This document shows, one piece after another, positions 1 to 7,220 of a stretch of 59,466 nucleotides of DNA. Source of the DNA: Mycoplasmatota bacterium. GTDB lineage: Bacteria; Bacillota_I; Bacilli_A; Izemoplasmatales; Hujiaoplasmataceae. Made by a program: the position numbers and the translations under genes. Where the stretch lies: contig JAQIBJ010000021.1 of assembly GCA_027859085.1 (NCBI GenBank), forward strand, positions 1-59,466, written 5' to 3'. The notes under the pieces were generated by a model. That model saw only the letters and a list, made by a program, of their open reading frames with translations, did no database searches and was not told the origin of the DNA. Numbering within the stretch: position 1 is the first letter of the stretch; each line of letters opens with the position of its first letter.

Positions 1-5
1 TCAAA

Positions 6-45
6 ATGATTTTTAATTACTTATATTATACCATTTTTTGGAAGA
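6..45 (-). promoter_or_regulatory. possible promoter reading out of the window to the left
   Basis: On the minus strand an extended -10 element (TGG followed by TATAAT) lies near position 30, downstream of the proS terminator. No clear -35 is seen. It would serve a gene that lies outside the window. Confidence 0.3.
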
Positions 46-112
46 TTAATGAATACTATTCCTAGTATTATATATTATTATATTAGTATGCAAATACAAT
101 TTACTATAAAAT

Positions 113-140
113 AAAAAAAACACAATCAAAATTTGATTGT
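113..140 (-). terminator. Rho-independent terminator of proS
   Basis: A 9-bp stem (ACAATCAAA / TTTGATTGT, 122-140) is followed on the minus strand by a run of eight U (113-120). It lies just after the proS stop codon. Confidence 0.85.
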
Positions 141-152
141 ATTTTTTTGTTA

Positions 153-1589
153 TTAATAAGCTTTAGCGTAATATACAACGTGTTTTGCTTTTTTCTTGCA
201 AACAGGACATTCTTCACCAATTGGCGTTTGATCAAAAGGTAAACATCTTGAAGTTGCTTTTGTATCTTCTTTTACTTTTAGTTCACAAGCTTCATCGCCA
301 CACCACATCATTTTAATGTAGCCGCCTTCTTCATCCATAATTTTCTTAAATGTATCATAATCAATTGCTTCTCTTGTGTTTTCTTCAACATTTTTTAAAG
401 CATTATTATACATTGCATCATGAATATCTTTTAGTAAGCCTGGAATACTCTTGACAATATCATCAATTATAAATGTCGTTTTCTCTCGATTGTACCTTTT
501 GACAACAACAGCCTGATTATTTTCTAAATCTCTCGGTCCAATTTCAATTCTAAGAGGCGTTCCTCTCATTTCGGATTCAGAGAATTTCCATCCAGGGGAT
601 TTATCGGTATCATCCAATCTTACTCTAATATTTAAGTCTTCTAGTTCCTTTTTTAATTCTTGTGCTTTTTCTAAAACACCTTCAACATGTTGCATAATTG
701 GAATAATGTCTACTTGAAATGGTGCTAAATATGGTGGCAATACCAATCCTGAATCATCACCATGAACCATAATCACTGCGCCAATTAATCTTGTTGAAAC
801 ACCCCAAGAAGTTTGATATACAGATTTAAGTTTCCCATCTTTATCTTGAAAATTAATATCAAAAGCTTTAGCAAAACCAGTACCCAAGTAATGAGTTGTT
901 CCACTTTGTAAAGCTTTATTATCATGCATAAGCGCTTCTATTGTATAAGTATCTACTGCACCAGCAAACTTTTCCTTTTCAGTTTTAATCCCTGTAATAA
1001 ATGGAATTGCCAACAGGTTTTTACCAAGATCTTCATAGGTATCAAGAATATCTAATGCTTCTTTTCTCGCTTCTTCTTCGGTAGCATGAGCAGTATGTCC
1101 TTCTTGCCAAAGAAATTCAGATCCTCTAAGGAATGGTCTTGTTGTTTTTTCCCAACGAACCACTGAACACCATTGATTATATTTTTTCGGTAAATCTCTA
1201 TGCGACTCAATCACTTTTGCATAGTGATTGCAAAATAATACTTCAGAGGTAGGACGAATGATTAATCGTTCTTGTAATTCTTCATTACCACCAATAGTAA
1301 TAATCGCTGTTTCAGGTGCGAAACCTTCAACATGTTCTGCTTCTTTTAAAAATAAAGATTCAGGTATTACTAGAGGCATATAGACATTTTCATGACCTGT
1401 CTTTTTAAAAGAATTATCTAAATAATTTTTCATGTTTTCCCATAAAGCATATCCATAAGGTCTGTAAATAATAAAACCTTTAGCGTCTGAATAATCCATT
1501 AATTCAGCTTTACGACAAACATCAGTATACCATTGAGCAAAATCTTCATCTCTTGAAGTAATTGCTCTTACGAATTTTTTCTTTCCCAT
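153..1589 (-). CDS. proS: prolyl-tRNA synthetase, archaeal/eukaryotic type
   Basis: Class II aminoacyl-tRNA synthetase that charges tRNA-Pro in the cytoplasm. The class II core is visible, with the motif-2 region RPTSE near residue 112, followed by an anticodon-binding domain. The C-terminal domain has spaced cysteines (WCGDEAC and CPVC) and the protein ends in Tyr, a combination typical of the short archaeal/eukaryotic-type ProRS (about 480 aa) and not of the long bacterial form with an editing insertion. An upstream in-frame ATG exists at 1607, but the Shine-Dalgarno GAGGTG sits 4 nt before the ATG at 1589 and overlaps the codons after the upstream ATG, so I start at 1589 (478 aa). Mollicutes are known to carry this ProRS type. 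No T-box leader is present upstream. The gene ends in a strong terminator. Confidence 0.96.
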   Translation of the reverse strand: MGKKKFVRAITSRDEDFAQWYTDVCRKAELMDYSDAKGFIIYRPYGYALWENMKNYLDNSFKKTGHENVYMPLVIPESLFLKEAEHVEGFAPETAIITIGGNEELQERLIIRPTSEVLFCNHYAKVIESHRDLPKKYNQWCSVVRWEKTTRPFLRGSEFLWQEGHTAHATEEEARKEALDILDTYEDLGKNLLAIPFITGIKTEKEKFAGAVDTYTIEALMHDNKALQSGTTHYLGTGFAKAFDINFQDKDGKLKSVYQTSWGVSTRLIGAVIMVHGDDSGLVLPPYLAPFQVDIIPIMQHVEGVLEKAQELKKELEDLNIRVRLDDTDKSPGWKFSESEMRGTPLRIEIGPRDLENNQAVVVKRYNREKTTFIIDDIVKSIPGLLKDIHDAMYNNALKNVEENTREAIDYDTFKKIMDEEGGYIKMMWCGDEACELKVKEDTKATSRCLPFDQTPIGEECPVCKKKAKHVVYYAKAY

Positions 1590-1644
1590 ATTGCACCTCA
1601 TTTTCAAATAATTATATCATAATTTAAGCAAATTATGAAGATGA

Positions 1645-3024
1645 TTAAACCGCTTTTCCTACAAAAGCTATGAAATCTTCTTTTTGACCAAACTTAAATA
1701 CGTTGGTCGCTTCTAAACTGCTTTTAAACAACTCACTGAGTTGATTTTTCAAGAACAAATCCAAATCTGCGGGTCGTTCTTTATCTTTAGTCATGTTAAT
1801 CCAAGTTTTAAGATACTTTAAATTTGGATAGTCAGAAATATCAGATTCTTCTAATAAAATTTTCTTGATTAAATCTAAATCACTATATAATGATTTAGAT
1901 ATTCCAAAAACCCCAAGGTCTTCTAGTATTCCAAAGTCTGAAAATAGTATTTCTTTATTAGGTTGAAATATTCCTTGCAGATAATCTTCTGACTTTCGAT
2001 TATTCTTAAAAACCATATAGACATTAAACTTTGATCCATCTAGTTTAACAAAAACATCAATGATGTTATGAATAGTTTCTTCAGTCTGTGGTTTAATTCT
2101 CAATGCTTCATTTGAGTAACACGTCCAATTAAGATATAAATCATGCATTAAATCTAACAATTTGTTTTCATTGTTACCAATTAATCTGATGGCACTCACT
2201 GGCCAATTTAAAACTTCTATTCTCACTCGACCGTTTTTATACTTCCCTATAACTTCAGCTGATTCTATTGGAAATACATGCTTACCTGCTTGAAAATAAT
2301 GATAAGGTAATATACCATTATTTGATAGAGCATTTGCCATATCACTCATAATAAAATATTGAGGGAACTTATTGATAAAATCAATTAACTCCTCAAAAGT
2401 TCTATCATTATTATAAGATTCTAAATGATCTTTTCTAGATATAAGACAATGTTCTTCAAGGACTGGATAAGGCATAAATTGCATTGTCCAAGCATTTTTT
2501 TCATTGTTGACAGAAATAGAAACTTCTCGATGATTTAAATATTCAAACCTTTTCTTGCCATGCATTGCATCAGGTTTTAACGTATTAACAATCATTTCTA
2601 AATCACCATATTGACTAGCATATAGGAAGTTTAAGTTATCTTCTATAGGCTTGGTTTTGATATAATGACTATTATAAGAAAAATCATGAAAGAACTTAGT
2701 GGCTTGTTGAGGAGATTTTTTATACTTAGACCTAAACATTTTATTTAATTCACTTGGCCTTGGCATTAAGCAATCCATGATTCGAGCTTCAAATTTAATT
2801 CTTTCTGAGAATGAATCATTCTTAATAAAGTTATTTTTAATTGCGTATTTAAGCAAAAAATCAATATTTTTTTCTAAAGATTGTTGTTCCCTGTCTTTAA
2901 AATCCATATTGTCCACTTTGAATAGAGCAAGCAATCTGTTCATAACATAAACTTGATCATCCAATGTTAATAGATTTTTAGATAAACCATATTGTACAAC
3001 TTGATTAATGGTTTGATTTATCAT
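1645..3024 (-). CDS. GalT-like (type II hexose-1-phosphate uridylyltransferase family) protein with altered active site
   Basis: The N-terminus (QYGLSKNLL, DDQVYVMNRLLALF) and the middle (RPSELNKMF, REVSISVNN, PYPVLEEHCLIS) match the layout of Firmicutes type II galactose-1-phosphate uridylyltransferase, about 490 aa in the family and 459 here. The enzyme normally swaps UMP between UDP-glucose and galactose-1-phosphate through a nucleophilic His in an HxHxQ motif (SHDHYQGG in type II). Here the aligned stretch near residue 247 reads PYHYFQAG, so both motif histidines are Tyr and the middle residue is His; the flanking GIL and FQAG are kept. I infer loss or change of uridylyl transfer. Its start overlaps the stop of the upstream pseudouridine synthase gene (ATGA), with AAGGAG inside that gene, so the two are translationally coupled. 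No other galactose gene is nearby. Confidence 0.75.
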   Translation of the reverse strand: MINQTINQVVQYGLSKNLLTLDDQVYVMNRLLALFKVDNMDFKDREQQSLEKNIDFLLKYAIKNNFIKNDSFSERIKFEARIMDCLMPRPSELNKMFRSKYKKSPQQATKFFHDFSYNSHYIKTKPIEDNLNFLYASQYGDLEMIVNTLKPDAMHGKKRFEYLNHREVSISVNNEKNAWTMQFMPYPVLEEHCLISRKDHLESYNNDRTFEELIDFINKFPQYFIMSDMANALSNNGILPYHYFQAGKHVFPIESAEVIGKYKNGRVRIEVLNWPVSAIRLIGNNENKLLDLMHDLYLNWTCYSNEALRIKPQTEETIHNIIDVFVKLDGSKFNVYMVFKNNRKSEDYLQGIFQPNKEILFSDFGILEDLGVFGISKSLYSDLDLIKKILLEESDISDYPNLKYLKTWINMTKDKERPADLDLFLKNQLSELFKSSLEATNVFKFGQKEDFIAFVGKAV

Positions 3025-3722
3025 AATTTATCTCCTTTGTTACCTAATAGTTTAAAGTAACTAAATATTCCCTCTGTGGGGTAATGAATAAAAGTTAATA
3101 GTTCTTGAGTAACTGGATGGTTAAAACTAAGTTGATAGCTATATAAGCCAATTTCATACCCTCTTGTTTTTGGTCCATATTTATTATCTCCATATAATGG
3201 ATAACCAATATGCGAAAATTGAGCTCTTATTTGATGAAATCTTCCAGTTTCTAATTGTATATCAATCAAAGTCATGACTTGATTATTTATAGTTGCTTTT
3301 TCAATAGCCTGATAAGTTAATTTAGCAAATTGATCCCTACTTGACTTTGTTATTAAAGCCAACTTATTCAACTTATCTTTTCTAATATAGTTTTCAAGTA
3401 CTTGAATGTGTTGGTCAATTGACATATCCCCAATAACTATTCCAAAATACTGTTTACTGAAAACATGATTTCTCATTTGCTCATTTAGTCTTTTAGCTGC
3501 TTTTGATGTTTTAGCAAAAACCATCACACCACCTACATTAAGATCTAAACGATGAATCAATCCTAAATATACGTTCCCAGGTTTATCGTATTTTTCTTTA
3601 ATATATTCTTTTAATAATGTCAACATATCATCTATATCTAAAGGACCAGCCTGTGATAAGATACCTGGTGGTTTAACTGTAACTATTATATGATTATCTT
3701 CGAAAAGTATATTTAATTTCAT
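3021..3722 (-). CDS. RluA-family pseudouridine synthase
   Basis: Converts uridine to pseudouridine in rRNA or tRNA. The signature HRLDLNVGGVMVFAK, with the catalytic Asp, is near residue 58, and the C-terminal TGRFHQIRAQFSHIGYPLYGD motif of the RluA/RluC/RluD family is present (split around residue 160). At 233 aa it lacks an N-terminal S4 domain and is closer in size to RluA than to RluD; the target position cannot be told from sequence. Two ATGs are adjacent; AAGGA is 6 nt before the second, which I take as the start (3722). It is the first gene of a two-gene operon with the GalT-like gene. Confidence 0.88.
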   Translation of the reverse strand: MKLNILFEDNHIIVTVKPPGILSQAGPLDIDDMLTLLKEYIKEKYDKPGNVYLGLIHRLDLNVGGVMVFAKTSKAAKRLNEQMRNHVFSKQYFGIVIGDMSIDQHIQVLENYIRKDKLNKLALITKSSRDQFAKLTYQAIEKATINNQVMTLIDIQLETGRFHQIRAQFSHIGYPLYGDNKYGPKTRGYEIGLYSYQLSFNHPVTQELLTFIHYPTEGIFSYFKLLGNKGDKL

Positions 3723-3794
3723 CATTCATCCTTTTTGTATATTTTATCACATTCTAGGTTAGATACTAAAATATAATAGCAAATATTTGATATC

Positions 3795-3826
3795 TTGTTG
3801 TTTATTTTTATTAATAACTATATAAT
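3795..3826 (+). promoter_or_regulatory. promoter of the small two-repeat membrane protein
   Basis: A -10 TATAAT at 3821-3826 and a weak -35 TTGTTT at 3798-3803 are separated by 17 bp. The inferred start of transcription, near 3833, puts the ten-G run entirely inside a very short 5' leader. Confidence 0.6.
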
Positions 3827-3840
3827 GAAGCAAAACAGAA

Positions 3841-3850
3841 GGGGGGGGGG
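3841..3850 (+). repeat. homopolymer of ten G in the ribosome binding site
   Basis: Ten consecutive G lie 6 nt upstream of the ATG at 3857, exactly where a Shine-Dalgarno belongs. Such a tract is very unusual in this AT-rich sequence and is the kind of repeat that changes length by slippage. Confidence 0.95.
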
Positions 3851-3856
3851 ATTTAT

Positions 3857-4159
3857 ATGGAATCTAAATTTGATGGAGGTTTATTACAATTAATCGGTTG
3901 GAGAATTTTAGGGACACTGGTTATAGCATTATCATTAGGGATTCTTACACCATGGGCTATTGTTATGCTTTATGATTGGGAAACCAAACATACAATCATT
4001 GAGGGAAAACGATTATCGTTTGATGGCACAGCAGTTGGTTTATTTGGAAATTGGATTAAATGGTTATTATTAATTATTGTTACCTTAGGTATTTATTCTT
4101 TTTGGGTCGTCATCGCAATTAAAAAATGGAAAGTTGAACATACGCACTTTGCAAAATAA
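3857..4159 (+). CDS. small membrane protein with internal duplication (DUF898/YjgN-like)
   Basis: A 100-aa protein built from two similar halves. Each begins with FDG (residues 6-8 and 54-56), is followed by L-x-G-x-x-I and a hydrophobic segment with LGI and a Trp, and ends in W-(E/K)-x-(K/E)-HT. Two membrane segments or hairpins are predicted. The pattern resembles the DUF898/YjgN family and related small Firmicutes membrane proteins; function unknown. It has its own promoter and terminator and is one of the few plus-strand genes here. Its RBS is a run of ten G, so expression may vary with tract length. Confidence 0.8.
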   Translation: MESKFDGGLLQLIGWRILGTLVIALSLGILTPWAIVMLYDWETKHTIIEGKRLSFDGTAVGLFGNWIKWLLLIIVTLGIYSFWVVIAIKKWKVEHTHFAK

Positions 4160-4165
4160 GAATAA

Positions 4166-4200
4166 TGAGATTATTTCACAATGAAATAATCTCACTTTTA
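4166..4200. terminator. bidirectional terminator between the small membrane protein gene and aspS
   Basis: A 12-bp perfect stem (GAGATTATTTCA / TGAAATAATCTC, loop CAA) lies between convergent genes, with CTTTTATTTA on the plus side and a U-rich stretch on the minus side. Confidence 0.85.
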
Positions 4201-4201
4201 T

Positions 4202-5521
4202 TTATGGCATTACTCTATTTGGTCCTCGATAAAGGAAAGTGACATCTCTAATACTATCAACCTCAAATAGTCTCATTAAAAATCTAGTTAATCCGAATCC
4301 ATATCCTCCATGAGGTGGCATTCCAAATTTAAAGAAATTTAAATAGAAATCGATAGATTCTAGTGACATTTCTTTTTCTATAGCTTGTTTCTTCAAAATA
4401 TCGATTCGATGTTCTCTTTGAGCGCCTGTTGTAATCTCAATACCTTTATATAACAAGTCAAAACTTTTAGTAAGTTTTGTTTCTTCATCTAGCATATGAT
4501 AAAAAGGTCTTGATTCAAACGGATATTCCGTAACAAAAACAAATTCTGAATTCATATTTTTCTTTGCATATAAACAGATTAACTCTTCTTCTCTACGATC
4601 AAAATCGAATTCTTTTTCTCCGAAGTAATTATAGTTTTCCTGAACAATTTTTTTTGCTTCTGCAAATGGTATTCTTGGAAACTTTACTTCAGGAATTTTA
4701 ATTTCTTTTTTAAAGATTTCTTTAAATCTATCTCCAAGAGATTTTTTTAAAGATTTCATAACATAAACGAGTTTTTCTTCTTCTAAGTCCATAACTTCTT
4801 CATATGATTTAATCCAACTGATTTCACAGTCAACTGATGTAAACTCTGTCGCGTGATAAGCAGTGTGAGAATTTTCAGCTCTAAACACTGGTCCAATTTC
4901 AAAAACATTATTAAAGCCTGCGCCCATTGCCATTTGTTTATAAAACTGTGGTGATTGAGCTAAAAACACTTTTTTACCGAAATATTCTAATGCGAATACT
5001 TCCGCGCCAGTTTCTGAAGCAGTTCCTAAGATTTTAGGAGAATGAATTTCAATAAAATCATTTTCAATCCAGTATTCTCTCATCGCCATTTCTGCCAATG
5101 TTTGTCCTTTGAAAATTAAATAGTTTTTATCAAGTCTTAAATCTAAAAATCTATTGTCTAACCTTAAATCTTGTTTTGATTTATTATTATAATCTAATAT
5201 ATCAATCGGTAATTCTTCCTCACTTCTTGATGTAAGCTCTATCGAAGATGGAATAAACTCCATCCCTCTTAATTTTACTTTTTCTTGTTCAAGGATAACA
5301 CCTTTTGTTAAAACTGTACTTTCTCTTGTCATATTAGAAACAATCTCATTAAGTTCTTTGTTTTCTTCATTTTTTTCAATGGTTACTTGAACTTTAGCTG
5401 ATGAATCTCTTAAGACAACAAATTGCACATATTGAAGGTCTCTTACCTTATCAACAAAACCCTGTAATTCAATTTCTTGACCAAAATAATTGGCTAAATC
5501 TTTAAATAATATTTTTGACAT
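4202..5521 (-). CDS. aspS: aspartyl-tRNA synthetase, archaeal/eukaryotic type
   Basis: Class II synthetase of 439 aa. An N-terminal OB-fold anticodon-binding domain (residues 1-105) is followed directly by the catalytic core: FLDLRLDKNYLIF, the AQSPQFYKQ segment, motif 2 FRAENSHTAYHATEF and motif 3 GYGFGLTRFLMRLF. It lacks the GAD insertion of the usual bacterial AspRS (about 590 aa), so it belongs to the short archaeal/eukaryotic-like group. Members of that group in bacteria are often non-discriminating, making both Asp-tRNA-Asp and Asp-tRNA-Asn with GatCAB; which applies here cannot be read from this window. AsnRS was considered, but the ASETGAEVFALEYFGKKVFLAQ stretch (split here at its conserved Glu) fits AspRS better. 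SD AGAGGG precedes the ATG. Confidence 0.85.
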   Translation of the reverse strand: MSKILFKDLANYFGQEIELQGFVDKVRDLQYVQFVVLRDSSAKVQVTIEKNEENKELNEIVSNMTRESTVLTKGVILEQEKVKLRGMEFIPSSIELTSRSEEELPIDILDYNNKSKQDLRLDNRFLDLRLDKNYLIFKGQTLAEMAMREYWIENDFIEIHSPKILGTASETGAEVFALEYFGKKVFLAQSPQFYKQMAMGAGFNNVFEIGPVFRAENSHTAYHATEFTSVDCEISWIKSYEEVMDLEEEKLVYVMKSLKKSLGDRFKEIFKKEIKIPEVKFPRIPFAEAKKIVQENYNYFGEKEFDFDRREEELICLYAKKNMNSEFVFVTEYPFESRPFYHMLDEETKLTKSFDLLYKGIEITTGAQREHRIDILKKQAIEKEMSLESIDFYLNFFKFGMPPHGGYGFGLTRFLMRLFEVDSIRDVTFLYRGPNRVMP

Positions 5522-5556
5522 AATATCCCTCTAATCTATGATAGAATTTCTTAATA

Positions 5557-5585
5557 ATTATAGCACGAATAAAGATATTCTTCAA
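5557..5585 (-). promoter_or_regulatory. aspS promoter
   Basis: Minus-strand -35 TTGAAG (5580-5585), 17-bp spacer, -10 TATAAT (5557-5562). Confidence 0.75.
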
Positions 5586-5684
5586 TTATTAAAAAATAAT
5601 TAAGTTTTTTGAAGTTAAAACATTATTTTAGTTTAGTTACGGAAGAAATTAACGCAAATTATCCATATATACAATAAAAAATAA

Positions 5685-5835
5685 TATAATTTTTTAAAGG
5701 AGATATATTATGAATGTCAAAATGATGTAGAAGAAATGTGTGTTTGGAAAAACCAGATAGAATCATTGAATTAAAAGATGGTAAAATCTACGCAGATATG
5801 GAAAAATATCATTTAAAAAACTTGGTTAAATTAAA
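5685..5835 (+). pseudogene. remnant of an ABC-transporter ATPase gene
   Basis: A -10-like TATAAT (5685-5690) and a strong SD AAAGGAG precede an ATG at 5710 that opens only six codons before TAG. From 5726 another frame encodes a piece ending KPDRIIELKDGKIYAD, which closely resembles the C-terminal end of LolD/MacB-type ABC ATPases (RIIELxDGKI). A terminator follows directly. The simplest reading is an internal deletion that joined the 5' end of a gene to its last about 30 codons. The open frame runs on through the terminator into antisense of mscS, so I do not call it a functional gene. Confidence 0.5.
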
Positions 5836-5852
5836 TAACCAAGTTTTTTTAT
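5815..5852. terminator. bidirectional terminator between the ABC remnant and mscS
   Basis: A perfect 14-bp inverted repeat (5815-5828 / 5836-5849; core AACTTGGTTA / TAACCAAGTT) carries an A-run on its left arm and a T-run on its right, so it can work in both directions. Confidence 0.9.
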
Positions 5853-5860
5853 ATATAAAA

Positions 5861-6895
5861 TTATTCTTTTGCGTTGTGAATGACTCTTTGTGGGAATGGA
5901 ATTTCTATTCCAGCAGCATCAAGAATTTTTTTAATTTCTTTTCTTAACATTCTTTCTGCTCCATAGTGTGTTTCTGTTTTAACCTTCCCTACAACTCTTA
6001 AAATAATTGAGCTGTCAGCCAAGGCGATAACGCCAACACATACAGGATCATCAGTTAACTCCGGTATAATTTCCCTAGTTTTTGGCAATTCAGTTTTTAA
6101 GATTTCTAAAGCTTTATCAATGTCAGAACCATAGGCAATACCAAATTCAACTATGGCAACAGATTGAGTAATCGAATAATTAATAGCATTATGAAGACTT
6201 GAGTTATTAAATATTTTTATATCTTGTTTCCAGTTTTTAACACGTGTTGTTTTCAACCCAATATCAATAACTTCGCCTTTATAGCCATCGACTTCAATCA
6301 TATCTCCAACATCAAAATGTTTTTCAAAAACAATAAAGAAACCAGCGATAAAATCTTGAATTAAGTCTTGGGCACCTAACCCTATAACTAACCCTAATAT
6401 CCCTAATCCAGCTACAGCAGGTAATACATTAACACCCCAAACTGTTAAAATCAATAAGAATGCAACTATCTTGACAATGTAATTTACGATGCTAGAAGTG
6501 ATTTTAGTGATGGTGTGTTTTCTTTTTTCACTAGTGGAGCTCATAATTTTTTGACTTCTTTGAACTAAAATTTTTAATAACTTAGTAACAAAACCAGAAA
6601 ATACAATTATTAAAATAGATGAAATGATTGCGCCAATTTTATCTAATATATTTGCGCCAATTTTATCCCATAAATCTAATAGGTATGCTTCAAGATCAAC
6701 ACCCCAAATATATAGTCCAAATGTAATTGCTGCAACAATCTCAATAAATAATAATAAGTATAAAGTAAAAATTAACAGTTTATTTACCTTATCTTCTTGC
6801 TTGTTTAATATCCTATTTATCACAAAATACGAACCTACAAGAAAAACAACTAAACCAATGGTTATTGCAATATTAATTGGTAATGTAAATATCAT
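5861..6895 (-). CDS. mscS: small-conductance mechanosensitive channel (MscS family)
   Basis: Membrane channel that opens under membrane tension to release osmolytes. There are N-terminal transmembrane segments at residues 5-30, 38-68 and 88-110. The pore helix region (TVWGVNVLPAVAGLGILG, then LGAQDLIQDFIAGFFI) lies around residues 147-190. The cytoplasmic beta domain (FDVGDMIEVDGYKGEVIDIG) and a C-terminal motif IPFPQRVIH follow, as in the family. Length 344 aa is close to YkuT-like Firmicutes proteins. SD AGGAGG lies 8 nt before ATG. Monocistronic, with a bidirectional terminator downstream and a 10-bp inverted repeat around its probable -10 upstream. Confidence 0.93.
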   Translation of the reverse strand: MIFTLPINIAITIGLVVFLVGSYFVINRILNKQEDKVNKLLIFTLYLLLFIEIVAAITFGLYIWGVDLEAYLLDLWDKIGANILDKIGAIISSILIIVFSGFVTKLLKILVQRSQKIMSSTSEKRKHTITKITSSIVNYIVKIVAFLLILTVWGVNVLPAVAGLGILGLVIGLGAQDLIQDFIAGFFIVFEKHFDVGDMIEVDGYKGEVIDIGLKTTRVKNWKQDIKIFNNSSLHNAINYSITQSVAIVEFGIAYGSDIDKALEILKTELPKTREIIPELTDDPVCVGVIALADSSIILRVVGKVKTETHYGAERMLRKEIKKILDAAGIEIPFPQRVIHNAKE

Positions 6896-6919
6896 TATTA
6901 AATCCTCCTATTATAACTA

Positions 6920-6957
6920 TTATTTGATAATTTTAATATATTCATTATATCAAATAA
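6920..6957. repeat. inverted repeat upstream of mscS
   Basis: TTATTTGATA (6920-6929) and its exact complement TATCAAATAA (6948-6957) are separated by 18 nt. A minus-strand TATAAT (6944-6949) overlaps the promoter-side arm. It could be an operator; AT-richness makes a chance repeat possible. Confidence 0.4.
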
Positions 6958-7046
6958 AACAATAAATAAAAAGTAAATCAGTTGATTTGCTTTTGGTTTA
7001 CATCTTTCATCATAATATAGAGATATTCTATTTGACCTAATAAAAG

Positions 7047-7081
7047 ATAAAAAAAGATTTGAGAAATTAATCTCAAATCTT
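7047..7081 (-). terminator. terminator of tRNA-Gly
   Basis: An 11-bp stem (AAGATTTGAGA / TCTCAAATCTT, 7054-7081) is followed on the minus strand by seven U. Confidence 0.85.
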
Positions 7082-7091
7082 ATCTAATAAA

Positions 7092-7165
<74 letters not shown>

Positions 7166-7220
7166 GTTAGACGTAAAAATATGATAACATATATTCGTCT
7201 ATTTTGTCAATATATATATA

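Noticed and set aside
5640-5700. origin-like DnaA box near TTATCCATA
   Set aside because: A single imperfect box in AT-rich DNA, with no cluster and no dnaA or dnaN nearby.
5738-5947. 69-codon plus-strand frame as a gene
   Set aside because: It runs through a strong terminator and antisense into mscS; only its first about 30 codons have meaning, as an ABC-ATPase remnant.
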